Assembly (NCBI RefSeq): GCF_003173735.1
Contig: NZ_CP029551.1
Location: 1,417,501-1,481,500 of the forward strand
DNA: 64,000 bases
Direction of reading: 5' to 3'
DNA from: Methylobacterium radiodurans
Lineage (GTDB): Bacteria; Pseudomonadota; Alphaproteobacteria; Rhizobiales; Beijerinckiaceae
Shown here: positions 35,285 to 42,468 of the stretch, in pieces
Position numbering within the stretch: the first letter of the stretch is position 1
Layout of the letters: each line of letters starts with the position of its first letter
The notes under the pieces: model-generated
Told to the model about the DNA's origin: nothing
Seen by the model: the letters and a program-made list of their open reading frames with translations, nothing else
Database searches by the model: none
Made by a program: the position numbers and the translations under genes

Positions 35285-35518
35285 CTATATTCTGATTATA
35301 ACTGATCCACTAACTTCGCAGCCTCTCTCTTCTACAACGCCAGGGAAATTTCTTGTTGTGTCGGCGCCTTGACCCATGACCATCAAGAAGTTCTTTTTCA
35401 GATCTTGAAATATAGCCGGAGCTAGGTCTGTGTCGAAGAATGATTTTAGTCCAGCCTCATCCTGAGGAAGCAGGCTAGCATCCCGGCAAGTGCCGCCGAA
35501 AGTGATCTCAACAGGCAT
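35285..35518 (-). CDS. 77-residue protein encoded upstream of the caspase
   Basis: MPVEITFGGTCRDASLLPQD and the following DLAPAIFQDLKKNFLMVMGQ form a compact mixed alpha/beta protein ending in a hydrophobic strand (CEVSGSVIIRI). Two cysteines, no membrane helix, no known domain. Same strand and same low GC as the caspase; the 99-bp gap holds no obvious terminator, so co-expression is likely. It could be the sensor, a scaffold or the substrate/inhibitor of the protease. It is too small and lacks the helices of a gasdermin. Confidence 0.6.
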   Translation of the reverse strand: MPVEITFGGTCRDASLLPQDEAGLKSFFDTDLAPAIFQDLKKNFLMVMGQGADTTRNFPGVVEERGCEVSGSVIIRI

Positions 35519-35712
35519 TTCGGAACTCCCTTGCAGCCCCTGCGGCTACAGGCGACATTCTGCCGTACAGGTGGAACTTGAAAAACGGTAAAATAGGTAC
35601 TAGCTCGCACTACCTGCGCAAGAATATTATCAAAGACCGCAGGAAAGAATTCTGAGAAAGCAAGTATTGCATCATAAATTCTCTGCCTAAGCCGTTACGC
35701 GGCATCAGGATC

Positions 35713-36288
35713 TCAGGTGATGTTTCGACTATTCGCCGCGATCACTGGTCTGAGAATCCGGAAAACGCTGCGCACCCCGATTCCAAGCTCCTTGGCGATG
35801 GCTGCCTTTTTCATACCAGCAGCGGCAAGCTCCTTGACCTGCTGGGTCTTCGCGCGCGCGGTGGGTGCGCGTCCCCGGTACTTCTTCTCCGCCTTGGCCT
35901 TCGCGATTCCCTCCCGCTGACGCTCCAGCATCATCTCGCGCTCGAACTGCGAGATGCTGGCCAGCAGGTTCAGCATCAGCTTACCGGTCGGCGTCGCGGT
36001 ATCGAGGCTGAGATTCAGAACGCGCATCTCTACCCCCTTCTGCCCCAGGCGGGCCTGGATTCGGCAGAAGTCGGGAACGCTCCGTGAGATCCGGCTCAGG
36101 TCCGTGACGACCAGGGTGTCGCCCTCACGGGACCACTCGATCGCTTGCTCCAGTCCAGGCCGAGGCCCAACGGCCGAGGTCTGCTCCTCGAACAGCCTCC
36201 CGACGCCGGCAGCGAGCAACGCCCGCCTCTGCGCCTCAAGACCAGCTTCCTGTTCAAGGGTCGAAGTGCGGGCGAGGCCAATCAGCAT
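35713..36288 (-). CDS. Site-specific serine recombinase (resolvase/invertase family)
   Basis: A 191-residue Tn3/Hin-type enzyme. MLIGLARTSTLEQEAGLEAQ carries the catalytic Ser9; VVTDLSRISRSVPDFCRIQ holds catalytic arginines; QFEREMMLERQREGIAKAKA is the E helix, and the C-terminal 45 residues form the DNA-binding helix-turn-helix (GMKKAAIAKELGIGVRSVFR). ATG 36288 was chosen over 36366 because the family starts there. An intact resolvase inside the island may belong to a transposon that brought the neighbouring AT-rich genes. Confidence 0.88.
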   Translation of the reverse strand: MLIGLARTSTLEQEAGLEAQRRALLAAGVGRLFEEQTSAVGPRPGLEQAIEWSREGDTLVVTDLSRISRSVPDFCRIQARLGQKGVEMRVLNLSLDTATPTGKLMLNLLASISQFEREMMLERQREGIAKAKAEKKYRGRAPTARAKTQQVKELAAAGMKKAAIAKELGIGVRSVFRILRPVIAANSRNIT

Positions 36289-36300
36289 CCGGAATCCTCC

Positions 36301-36367
36301 GTGCCACACAGATTCAAGAGATTCTGGCACAACCGTGCCAATGCTCAAGCTCAACGTGTGTGGCATG
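36301..36367. promoter_or_regulatory. Inverted repeats upstream of the resolvase (candidate res site)
   Basis: Just before the resolvase start lie TGGCAC-AACC-GTGCCA (36325-36340) and the more distant pair gccacac (36303-36309) / gtgtggc (36358-36364). Resolvases bind inverted subsites adjacent to their own gene, so this is a plausible res region or an autoregulatory operator. Confidence 0.45.
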
Positions 36368-36588
36368 CTTCGCGGTGGTGAAGTGGATCTGAATGGATTT
36401 TGCCAATTGGCCTTGGCCTACTGGCGCACTCGTTTTGGAAATTGCTCAAAAGTGACGATTCGGAGGCGCGTAGCTGCGTTGCGATAGATAATATCCAATC
36501 TGTAACTATTCCTACAATGAATTTATCTGCTGGCAAAAATTAAAGACGGATGAACTACTGTGGTTGGTCGAACAATACGAATTTAAAA

Positions 36589-37647
36589 TTAATCTATCTT
36601 TAAAAGTTCGATGAGGTTACGCGCATCTCGATCATAGGGGTTAAGGCTGCACACGAATTGAGCGAGGCCCATGAGGTGCCGTTCAAAATTCCGACGCTGC
36701 ACGCTAGTCGCTGCAGCGTGACCTTCAAGCCCAAATCTTTCTATGTAGTAGGCGTATTGTCTTATCTGCCGACGCAAGGCACGGTCAGCTTGCAACTTCG
36801 AATTGACTACAACACCTGTAACCATCTGTTTCTGATGCTGCCGGAGGAGTCGAGTTTTCGAAAGGTTAGGCTCAAAACCGTATTCCCTAATTATCTCGTA
36901 CGCATTTGATACGAAAGACGACCCGATGTCTGCCCCTGAGAAGGTCAGGTCGTCAGCATATCTTGTGTATCGGAGCTTTGCGCTCCGTGCATACGCAAAG
37001 AAACGCTCATCTAGTGAGCGGCAAATCAAATTTGATATGTACGGGCTCGTAGGAGCGCCCTGTGGAAGACTAAGTTCGAAGCAGGACAGATCAGCAAGAA
37101 GGCTGGATATTTGCTTACTATAGCCAATTCTATGATAAACTGAAAAGACCCGGTTGATTCCGATGCTTGGAAAGAAATCCTTGATATCAATGGTCAAGAC
37201 GCAGGCTTGACCGCGATGAAACCGAGCGTTATCTCTTATTGAGGTCCCTTTCTGGAATGCCTTAGCAGCGCGGTGTATTGCAACGCGCTCAAGTACATTC
37301 CTTAGAATCCAGTGCTGAATCTCTTTCAGACTCGGTAGTGGCTCGAGGATCGTGCGGTCTCCTCCAGATTTCTTTTTGATGGAGAACTGCCGATAGTACC
37401 TATCTGTGCTTTTGATAGCTCCAAGCACATAGTGTGGTGTGTATCCGACCAAACCGCAGAAATGGTCGGTATCGTATATGACAGGAAAGCCACCAAGGGT
37501 TAAAGGCTTCGCATATTGCAAGCAAGCATCGATGTCATCTTGACTCAATTTTTTTGCTTTTGCAGCAGACAAAAAAGCGGCGGCATAACGCCGCCACTCA
37601 GTTTCATAATTCGAAGATTGTTTCACGTGCCTGATGGAACTGATCAT
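36589..37647 (-). CDS. Retron reverse transcriptase
   Basis: A 352-residue RT. The polymerase motif is RYADDLTFS (YADD at 230-233); LPQGAPTSPYISN and VLTIDIKDFFPSI are motifs B and A. Two retron-specific signatures are present: N-A-x-x-H at 140-144 (RDNARFHRG) and VTG at 276-278 (QMVTGVVVN). It copies part of a structured RNA made from its own operon into msDNA. The start ATG 37647 lies directly after the hairpin-rich region 37650-37815. Upstream on the same strand are a small winged-helix-like protein and a phosphoribosyltransferase-like protein, giving a four-part operon. Confidence 0.92.
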   Translation of the reverse strand: MISSIRHVKQSSNYETEWRRYAAAFLSAAKAKKLSQDDIDACLQYAKPLTLGGFPVIYDTDHFCGLVGYTPHYVLGAIKSTDRYYRQFSIKKKSGGDRTILEPLPSLKEIQHWILRNVLERVAIHRAAKAFQKGTSIRDNARFHRGQACVLTIDIKDFFPSIGINRVFSVYHRIGYSKQISSLLADLSCFELSLPQGAPTSPYISNLICRSLDERFFAYARSAKLRYTRYADDLTFSGADIGSSFVSNAYEIIREYGFEPNLSKTRLLRQHQKQMVTGVVVNSKLQADRALRRQIRQYAYYIERFGLEGHAAATSVQRRNFERHLMGLAQFVCSLNPYDRDARNLIELLKID

Positions 37648-37649
37648 TC

Positions 37650-37815
37650 GATAAACAGCAATGTGAATGTAATATTCACATTGCTCGCGAGGCTTTAGCC
37701 GAGCGGTGCCTGGCTGACTTTTGACCTCCGGTCAAAATCAGTCTGGCACCCTGCTAGAAAGCCAGTTCACTCCAGAACGGCGACTCGCCGCTCCTGTGGT
37801 TGCCCACGTGGTCTT
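37650..37815 (-). ncRNA. Probable retron msr-msd RNA
   Basis: The gap between the winged-helix-like gene and the RT holds three hairpins in order. A GC-rich stem CGGCGAGTCGCCG comes first (about 37776-37788). A long arm follows, in which GGTGCC...TTTTGACC (from 37750 down) pairs with GGTCAAAA...GGCACC (to 37705), extendable outward by GGCTTT/AAAGCC. The last is a perfect 12-bp stem AGCAATGTGAAT/ATTCACATTGCT (37657-37685). Position just 5' of the RT and a long imperfect stem fit a retron msr-msd; the exact ends, the branching G and the a1/a2 pairing cannot be fixed by eye. Confidence 0.6.
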
Positions 37816-37818
37816 CCA

Positions 37819-38142
37819 TCAGCGTTCACGCAGCTTCGCTATCACGCTCCTGCTAGGGATGTAAATATCTCCCTCGCTAAGCGTAGCCTGTCGTTGCTCG
37901 TCCATAGGGTCGATCCATCCCTTGACCCCACCCTCACGTCTTCGGTCCGCGTCAAACAAGAACTGCTTGCCGGCTCCAGTCAGGCGTAAGCGGCGAGTCT
38001 CATCGTAGCGAACAAGATCCCTCTGCAACGCTTCTGTAACGAGTTGGGCAACCTGATATAGAAGCTCTCCATCTTCTTGGAGAACAGAAGCTGCTCTCCC
38101 TTGTTGAATTTTGCGCAGCAGATTCGCAAGTCGCACGGACAT
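37819..38142 (-). CDS. Small winged-helix-like protein of the retron operon
   Basis: A 107-residue protein: MSVRLANLLRKIQQGRAASV and LLYQVAQLVTEALQRDLVRY give two helices, followed by a wing-like RRLRLTGAGKQFLFDADRR. It lies 8 bp downstream of the phosphoribosyltransferase-like gene and before the retron RNA. Retron groups with a phosphoribosyltransferase-like effector are reported, as I recall, to include a winged-helix DNA-binding partner; this protein fits that place. Confidence 0.65.
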   Translation of the reverse strand: MSVRLANLLRKIQQGRAASVLQEDGELLYQVAQLVTEALQRDLVRYDETRRLRLTGAGKQFLFDADRRREGGVKGWIDPMDEQRQATLSEGDIYIPSRSVIAKLRER

Positions 38143-38150
38143 GATTGCTT

Positions 38151-39032
38151 CTACCTTGGAAAGGGTGCTGGCCAGGAGGTGCCATCAGCGGCACGCGGAA
38201 ACCAAAATAGCGGGAAGGTATTATTTGGTGTTCTTACTAGGGTAACCAGTGCCTCAGACTTGTCGTAGCCGTATCTGTAATTCTCTTCTCGCGATATCAT
38301 GGCCTCAAGTTGATCCATCAGCCCATAAGCTTGATCCTTGTCGGGAAAGTGCTCGCAATCAGCTATGCCTTTAGGCAGGATTATGTCAGTGAAGATGCTG
38401 TAGCCCCTGGACTGGACATAATCCAGTCCGGCCCGCATGGCCGCGACAGACAAGAAAATTACACTCTCATTTTGTGCGAGATATGTTGCCTCATACTCGT
38501 CTAGGAACCTTTTTACCGTGCCGCCGCTTCCGATGAAATCGTCAACGACAAAAGTTACGCGAGCCGCCCCCTTTCCCGACAACTTTGGAAGCTTGGATGC
38601 AGACGTGTAGCTGGATAGATTGTATTCTGAAAAAACTTCCGATCGAGGCCAAACGATGTGTTCGAAATAATATAGAACGCCAGCGCCACTCTTGCTTTTA
38701 CCGACATCATTCGGCGCAAGTAGAGGTATTACTCGGAATTTTGTCCCTTCAGAAAATTTGAGTTTAACTTGGTCAAGTGCAATGATCATACTTGGGACAT
38801 ATGACTCGTATTCAATTTTAGTATAATTTCTAAGCATGATTGACAGCATTTCGAATTGTTCAGTGCTTAGTTTGTTTGCGATGGTGCAGAAGTTCTTGAA
38901 GCTTTTTTTCAAGTCAACCCGTGGCTGCTCACCCTTCAACCATCCCTTTCTCTGAAAAATCTCAAAGATTGTTGCTGCCCTACTGATTGCCTCATCCGGA
39001 CTAATCATACCGATCCGCCTGTACCAAATCAA
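38151..39032 (-). CDS. Phosphoribosyltransferase-like protein, putative retron effector
   Basis: A 293-residue protein (ATG 39032; ATG 39008 possible). Residues about 159-175 read VTFVVDDFIGSGGTVKRFL, the PRPP-binding signature (two acidic residues, then a small-residue loop) of type I phosphoribosyltransferases. The flanking strand/helix order (RVIPLLAPNDVGKSKSGAGV before, ESVIFLSVAAMRAGLDYVQS after) agrees. The N-terminal 75 residues are helical, perhaps for association with the msDNA complex. AT-rich and directly upstream of the winged-helix and RT genes, so it is probably the toxic arm of the retron, kept inactive until phage attack; that is inference from other retrons. Confidence 0.78.
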   Translation of the reverse strand: MIWYRRIGMISPDEAISRAATIFEIFQRKGWLKGEQPRVDLKKSFKNFCTIANKLSTEQFEMLSIMLRNYTKIEYESYVPSMIIALDQVKLKFSEGTKFRVIPLLAPNDVGKSKSGAGVLYYFEHIVWPRSEVFSEYNLSSYTSASKLPKLSGKGAARVTFVVDDFIGSGGTVKRFLDEYEATYLAQNESVIFLSVAAMRAGLDYVQSRGYSIFTDIILPKGIADCEHFPDKDQAYGLMDQLEAMISREENYRYGYDKSEALVTLVRTPNNTFPLFWFPRAADGTSWPAPFPR

Positions 39033-39378
39033 ATAGAAGAGTTGCAGCGGTAATTTTGCCGAAGTCTCTGTCTTGCTTGGCTGCGATTCATCGGTCCTGG
39101 CTCAGCGCACTGTGTTGCAACATGGTGGAAAGCGGCTACAGACCTAGCTGAATCGCACCACGATGTACAAGGTCGATCGCTAGGCCGAATGTGCGGTGCG
39201 CCGTAAATTTGGTCTCTCCGTCCTCGAGTGCCGGGGAGGCGTAAATAGATATGCTCAGATTTGTAAGTTCGGAAAACGGATCTGGTCACGCGGCCAGCAA
39301 ATCGAGACACTTTGGCGCGTTTGGCGCGTTTAGATGCAGGTCATGGCTGTCGATGCGGCGCTTTTGAAAAGAACAGGC
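39033..39378. other. 346-bp spacer upstream of the retron operon
   Basis: Expected to hold the promoter for the phosphoribosyltransferase-winged helix-RT operon. It contains a direct repeat tttggcgcg-tttggcgcg at about 39313-39330. Short open frames here show no coding character. Confidence 0.45.
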
Positions 39379-39672
39379 TCATAGCCAGAACCGCTCATGC
39401 AACGCGCGGCGAGTGCGGAACTCCACGGCCCAACGTCCGCCGGCACTGTTCCCGAAATCTAAGCCGTGGCGCTCCCGGAGTCGCGCCAGCACCTCTGCCC
39501 GAACGTGGGCGTAATGTGCGTCACAGATCGCTCGCCACCGGGCGGTCTCTACCTCATGCTCGAAGACCGCACGGATGTTCAGAGGTGGCAGAAGCGCTTG
39601 GCGGCGGATGGCGTTTCGGTCGAAGATCCTGCTGAGGATTGCTGCCTGATCCACCCCGAACCGGTCGGCCAT
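39379..39672 (-). CDS. Hypothetical protein (97 residues)
   Basis: From ATG 39672, MADRFGVDQAAILSRIFDRN and a mostly helical, arginine-rich remainder (YAHVRAEVLARLRERHGLDF). Ends RRALHERFWL. Not recognised. Codon use is like the GC-rich part of the island. The ATG at 39696 would add eight residues. Confidence 0.5.
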   Translation of the reverse strand: MADRFGVDQAAILSRIFDRNAIRRQALLPPLNIRAVFEHEVETARWRAICDAHYAHVRAEVLARLRERHGLDFGNSAGGRWAVEFRTRRALHERFWL

Positions 39673-39731
39673 GTCGCCTCCTTCGAAGCTCCTCACGAGA
39701 TTCTAGACAGATGAAATGCCGGGTGCTTGAA

Positions 39732-39932
39732 TCAGCAACCGGAGACGAGAAAAGCAGCGAGCAGATTCCCAGATCCGTAGATATGGCCGTTCGGCAGGCG
39801 CGTCGTGTCGGACGCCGCATCGTAGATGGCAACGATATGGCCCTGACGATTCCGGGCCACGATGGCGTCGGCCAGAGCCCGGTCATCGAGGGTACCCAGG
39901 AGATGGCCCTGTCGGTCACGGATTTCCTGCAT
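39732..39932 (-). CDS. Small repeat-like hypothetical protein (66 residues)
   Basis: MQEIRDRQGHLLGTLDDRAL followed by VARNRQGHIVAIYDAASDTT and LPNGHIYGSGNLLAAFL: two copies of an R-[DN]-R-Q-G-H motif, as in short beta-hairpin repeats. Starts right at the stop of the next gene upstream (39932), so the two are translationally coupled. Function unknown. Confidence 0.55.
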   Translation of the reverse strand: MQEIRDRQGHLLGTLDDRALADAIVARNRQGHIVAIYDAASDTTRLPNGHIYGSGNLLAAFLVSGC

Positions 39933-41101
39933 CAGGCAGCCTCATCCAGCAGGTTAGAAATGTCGGCATCCGGCTCGATGAACTCGCATTCCCAGACACC
40001 GAGGAGGTGGCGCAGAGCGCTTCCGAAGCCGTGTCCTTTGGCTTCATCACGATAGGTGAGCACACCTGCATCCGAAAAACGCTTGCAGATTGCCTTGGCG
40101 ACCTCGGCGTCAGGCTCGCTGTTGCGCGTGCCCTTCAGATCCTCAATGACGAAGTAGATGCCGTTTGAGCCGCTCAAGCTTCGTAGTTCCGCTACAGCAG
40201 GCTCCCCGAATCCAATCCACTCGTAGTAGAGGCGGCTACCCAAGGCGACATAGCCGACGCGATCGGCGGCGCAGTTCTGGAACCGGCGTCCGAGATCGGC
40301 CATCTCACGCCCCTGAATCAGGCGAAGTTCCGGATCGTTGGCGGGGATAGGCGGTTCCACCGGAACGCGAGACATCCGCCGCCGCAGCCAGCCGCGTGCC
40401 CACTCCCCCAGGCTTGGGCCGGTTGCACTGAGCCCATCGAGCGATTGGCGAAGCGCTTCGTCGGTCGCGTCGGGCACCACCGAGCGGATGACTGCCACAG
40501 CCGCATTCGCTGTTGTGACACGCTCTATGTCGGACATGCGGGCGAGCATGGCCGGGTGGAGGAGCACCGGATCGAGGTGCGCGGCGGCCACGATCTTGCT
40601 CGGAGAGACGAGGCCAGGAATCTGGCGCAGTAACTTGGCACGAGCCTGATGAGCCGGGTTGCCGAAGAGGTCGTGGAGGAGCGCGTATTGGGCAGGATCG
40701 GGAAGTGGCTGGCTGCCGAGGCGTCCGAGTAGACCCAGGAATCCATCCGGCACCGATCCAAACAGCGCAGCTATGATCTCTCGCTCTCGCAGGATCAGCA
40801 ACGCACGGACGACTTGAGCACAGGGATCAAGCTCTGGCAGGCAAGTGGCCGGTGCGAACGGCCGCAGTCGTTCTGCCATCGCGGCCGGGCGCTCGAAATC
40901 GATCTGGATGAGCGTCGCGAAGGTCGCAGCGCGTCGCAGATTCGACGCATACAGCAGGTGATTCAGGAAGCCCGGAGCAGCCGCATCAAGCTTGCAGGCA
41001 GCGTCGAGGCAGGGGCCGTCGAAAGAGCGCGGCACACGTCGCAGAGCGGCAGGTTCGACCAAGCAGATCTCCACAATCCACCGAGTCGCACAGAATCTCA
41101 T
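39932..41101 (-). CDS. Hypothetical protein (389 residues)
   Basis: MRFCATRWIVEICLVEPAAL… The centre is helical and the C-terminal third contains LGRRFQNCAADRVGYVALGS followed by AVAELRSLSGSNGIYFVIED, reminiscent of PcfJ-like proteins in having an H/Q-N-C motif before a beta sheet, but the match is weak. No signal or membrane segment. Coupled to the 66-residue protein downstream. It may be another accessory cargo gene. Confidence 0.6.
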   Translation of the reverse strand: MRFCATRWIVEICLVEPAALRRVPRSFDGPCLDAACKLDAAAPGFLNHLLYASNLRRAATFATLIQIDFERPAAMAERLRPFAPATCLPELDPCAQVVRALLILREREIIAALFGSVPDGFLGLLGRLGSQPLPDPAQYALLHDLFGNPAHQARAKLLRQIPGLVSPSKIVAAAHLDPVLLHPAMLARMSDIERVTTANAAVAVIRSVVPDATDEALRQSLDGLSATGPSLGEWARGWLRRRMSRVPVEPPIPANDPELRLIQGREMADLGRRFQNCAADRVGYVALGSRLYYEWIGFGEPAVAELRSLSGSNGIYFVIEDLKGTRNSEPDAEVAKAICKRFSDAGVLTYRDEAKGHGFGSALRHLLGVWECEFIEPDADISNLLDEAA

Positions 41102-41155
41102 ATCAGCTTGGTGGCCGCATCCCTTTTGGAATCAGATGGTTACCAGATCGCTGTT

Positions 41156-41302
41156 CTGATACCTCGGCGGCCACTGAGTAAGCGGATCGTGCTGATTGAT
41201 GGTCAGCAGCTTGCCCGCTTGATGATCCTACACAGCGTGGGATGCCGAGTGGAGGAAGCCCTGACAGTAAGGCGGCTCGATGAGGAATTTTTCGAAGGCT
41301 GA
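41156..41302 (+). pseudogene. C-terminal remnant of an Mrr-type restriction endonuclease
   Basis: The plus strand just upstream of the 389-residue gene reads SKRIVLIDGQQLARLMILHS followed by VGCRVEEALTVRRLDEEFFEG and a stop at 41302. This is the conserved C-terminal block of Mrr family type IV restriction enzymes (IVLIDG-x-L-A-x-x-M-I ... R-I/L-D-x-x-F-F). The catalytic core and N-terminal domain are missing, and the sequence before about 41150 in the same frame is antisense of the neighbouring gene. A deletion therefore left only the last ~50 residues. Confidence 0.75.
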
Positions 41303-41408
41303 CTCTATGTCGTCCGCGCAAGACGGTAAAACTCAAAGCGTCGCAGCACGCTGCTGCCGAGCTTACAGTGGAGATCCAGATCCGCTGAAATGTATTAACG
41401 GTTCGGCC

Positions 41409-41756
41409 TCACCTCCTTGGTGCTGGCTCAGGCCGCTCCCGCTGCTCCTCCTGTTGCCTCACGATGGAAAGGCGTTTGGCGGTTATGGCATCCGCAAGCA
41501 CATTCACGGAAGCCTCAGTAGGTGCAGCAAAAATCTCTGGCGCCTCCAGAGCCTTAACGGCTGCGCGCAGCCGCGTGATGACCTTCTTGCAGCGCTCCAT
41601 TTCCGCGTGAGAGGTCATCTCCGGATCGAGATTCTGGAGAGTGTCAAGGATTCCGCGAAGAGCTTCCCGCTGAATCGCGATCTGCTCCTCCGCCGTGACG
41701 GACGGTTTGCACATAGGCGCTCTCGGCTTTTGACGAGCGGCATTATAATCGAGCAA
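41409..41756 (-). CDS. Hypothetical helical protein (115 residues)
   Basis: MCKPSVTAEEQIAIQREALR (start at 41714) or 14 residues earlier at 41756, then a coiled-coil-like run (TSHAEMERCKKVITRLRAAV) and a Glu/Arg tail. Not recognised. Part of the minus-strand gene set at the right end of the island. Confidence 0.45.
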   Translation of the reverse strand: MLDYNAARQKPRAPMCKPSVTAEEQIAIQREALRGILDTLQNLDPEMTSHAEMERCKKVITRLRAAVKALEAPEIFAAPTEASVNVLADAITAKRLSIVRQQEEQRERPEPAPRR

Positions 41757-41819
41757 TACAGTTCTATCGTCAAGATTGTAGCAAGAGGAATATCTGGCGC
41801 GATAAAACAGACGCCTTGA

Positions 41820-42002
41820 TCACTGTAGATTTCGCGCTTCCAGCTTCAGAATCATCACCCGCACCTGACGATCCACATGATCCATCAGGCGCTCGGCCTC
41901 GCCATGGTCGCCAATCCGGTGTGCTCGAATCGCCGCCTCGACGCTCTCGATGATCAGGGCTATGTCGAAAGCGTTGGGCGGGGTCGAAGGGCGGCGCTTC
42001 AC
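41820..42002 (-). CDS. Hypothetical protein (60 residues)
   Basis: Start GTG 42002 overlaps the stop of the upstream gene (GTGA), giving VKRRPSTPPNAFDIALIIES, then IRAHRIGDHGEAERLMDHVD and a C-terminal helix. An ATG at 42044 in the same frame would overlap the neighbour by 46 bp and looks less likely. Function unknown. Confidence 0.5.
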   Translation of the reverse strand: MKRRPSTPPNAFDIALIIESVEAAIRAHRIGDHGEAERLMDHVDRQVRVMILKLEARNLQ

Positions 42003-42310
42003 GCGGCTCGCTTCGGGGGACGCCGGGAGATGAGCGCGTTCCACATGACGATTGGATCGTGCCCAGCCTCGTCATCGAACAGCACCTCAAGGGAGTAGCC
42101 GCCGAAGCCCGTGGGCATTAGGTGCACCGCCACGGCGTTCTTGCCGTACCTCTCCAACACCGCGAGCGTAGTGGTTAGGCCCTTAGCGTCCTTCTGATCG
42201 AAGGACGAGGTGATGTGCATCTGAGCCTTGTCGAAGTCGCCCATATAGTGTTGCGCCGGGACGGCGTTCGGCATCAAAGTCTGAAGGGTGTTGAGGGTCT
42301 GCTGGTTCAT
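41999..42310 (-). CDS. Hypothetical protein (103 residues)
   Basis: From ATG 42310: MNQQTLNTLQTLMPNAVPAQ, then SSFDQKDAKGLTTTLAVLER and FGGYSLEVLFDDEAGHDPIV, a compact alpha/beta sequence ending in SRRPPKRAA. Not recognised. Preceded by an acceptable GA-rich site and coupled to the 60-residue gene downstream. Confidence 0.55.
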   Translation of the reverse strand: MNQQTLNTLQTLMPNAVPAQHYMGDFDKAQMHITSSFDQKDAKGLTTTLAVLERYGKNAVAVHLMPTGFGGYSLEVLFDDEAGHDPIVMWNALISRRPPKRAA

Positions 42311-42468
42311 CGTGATTCTCCTGTCGTGTTTCGAACACGAAGGAAGGCTCACACAGATGCGCAGTAGAGCACAGCCCAATTGGTGGTTAAGTCAAATTGA
42401 ATCTGTACGTTATCCACAACATGCGCCCTCAATGTGCGTCAAAGACGAAGGATGTCAAGTTGATCGCG

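Noticed and set aside
35285..35518. Gasdermin-like partner for the caspase
   Set aside because: The small protein has 77 residues and no amphipathic pore-forming layout; gasdermins are several times longer.
39029..39310. 93-codon open frame upstream of the retron operon
   Set aside because: Lies where the operon promoter is expected, has no family resemblance and a composition typical of a chance frame.
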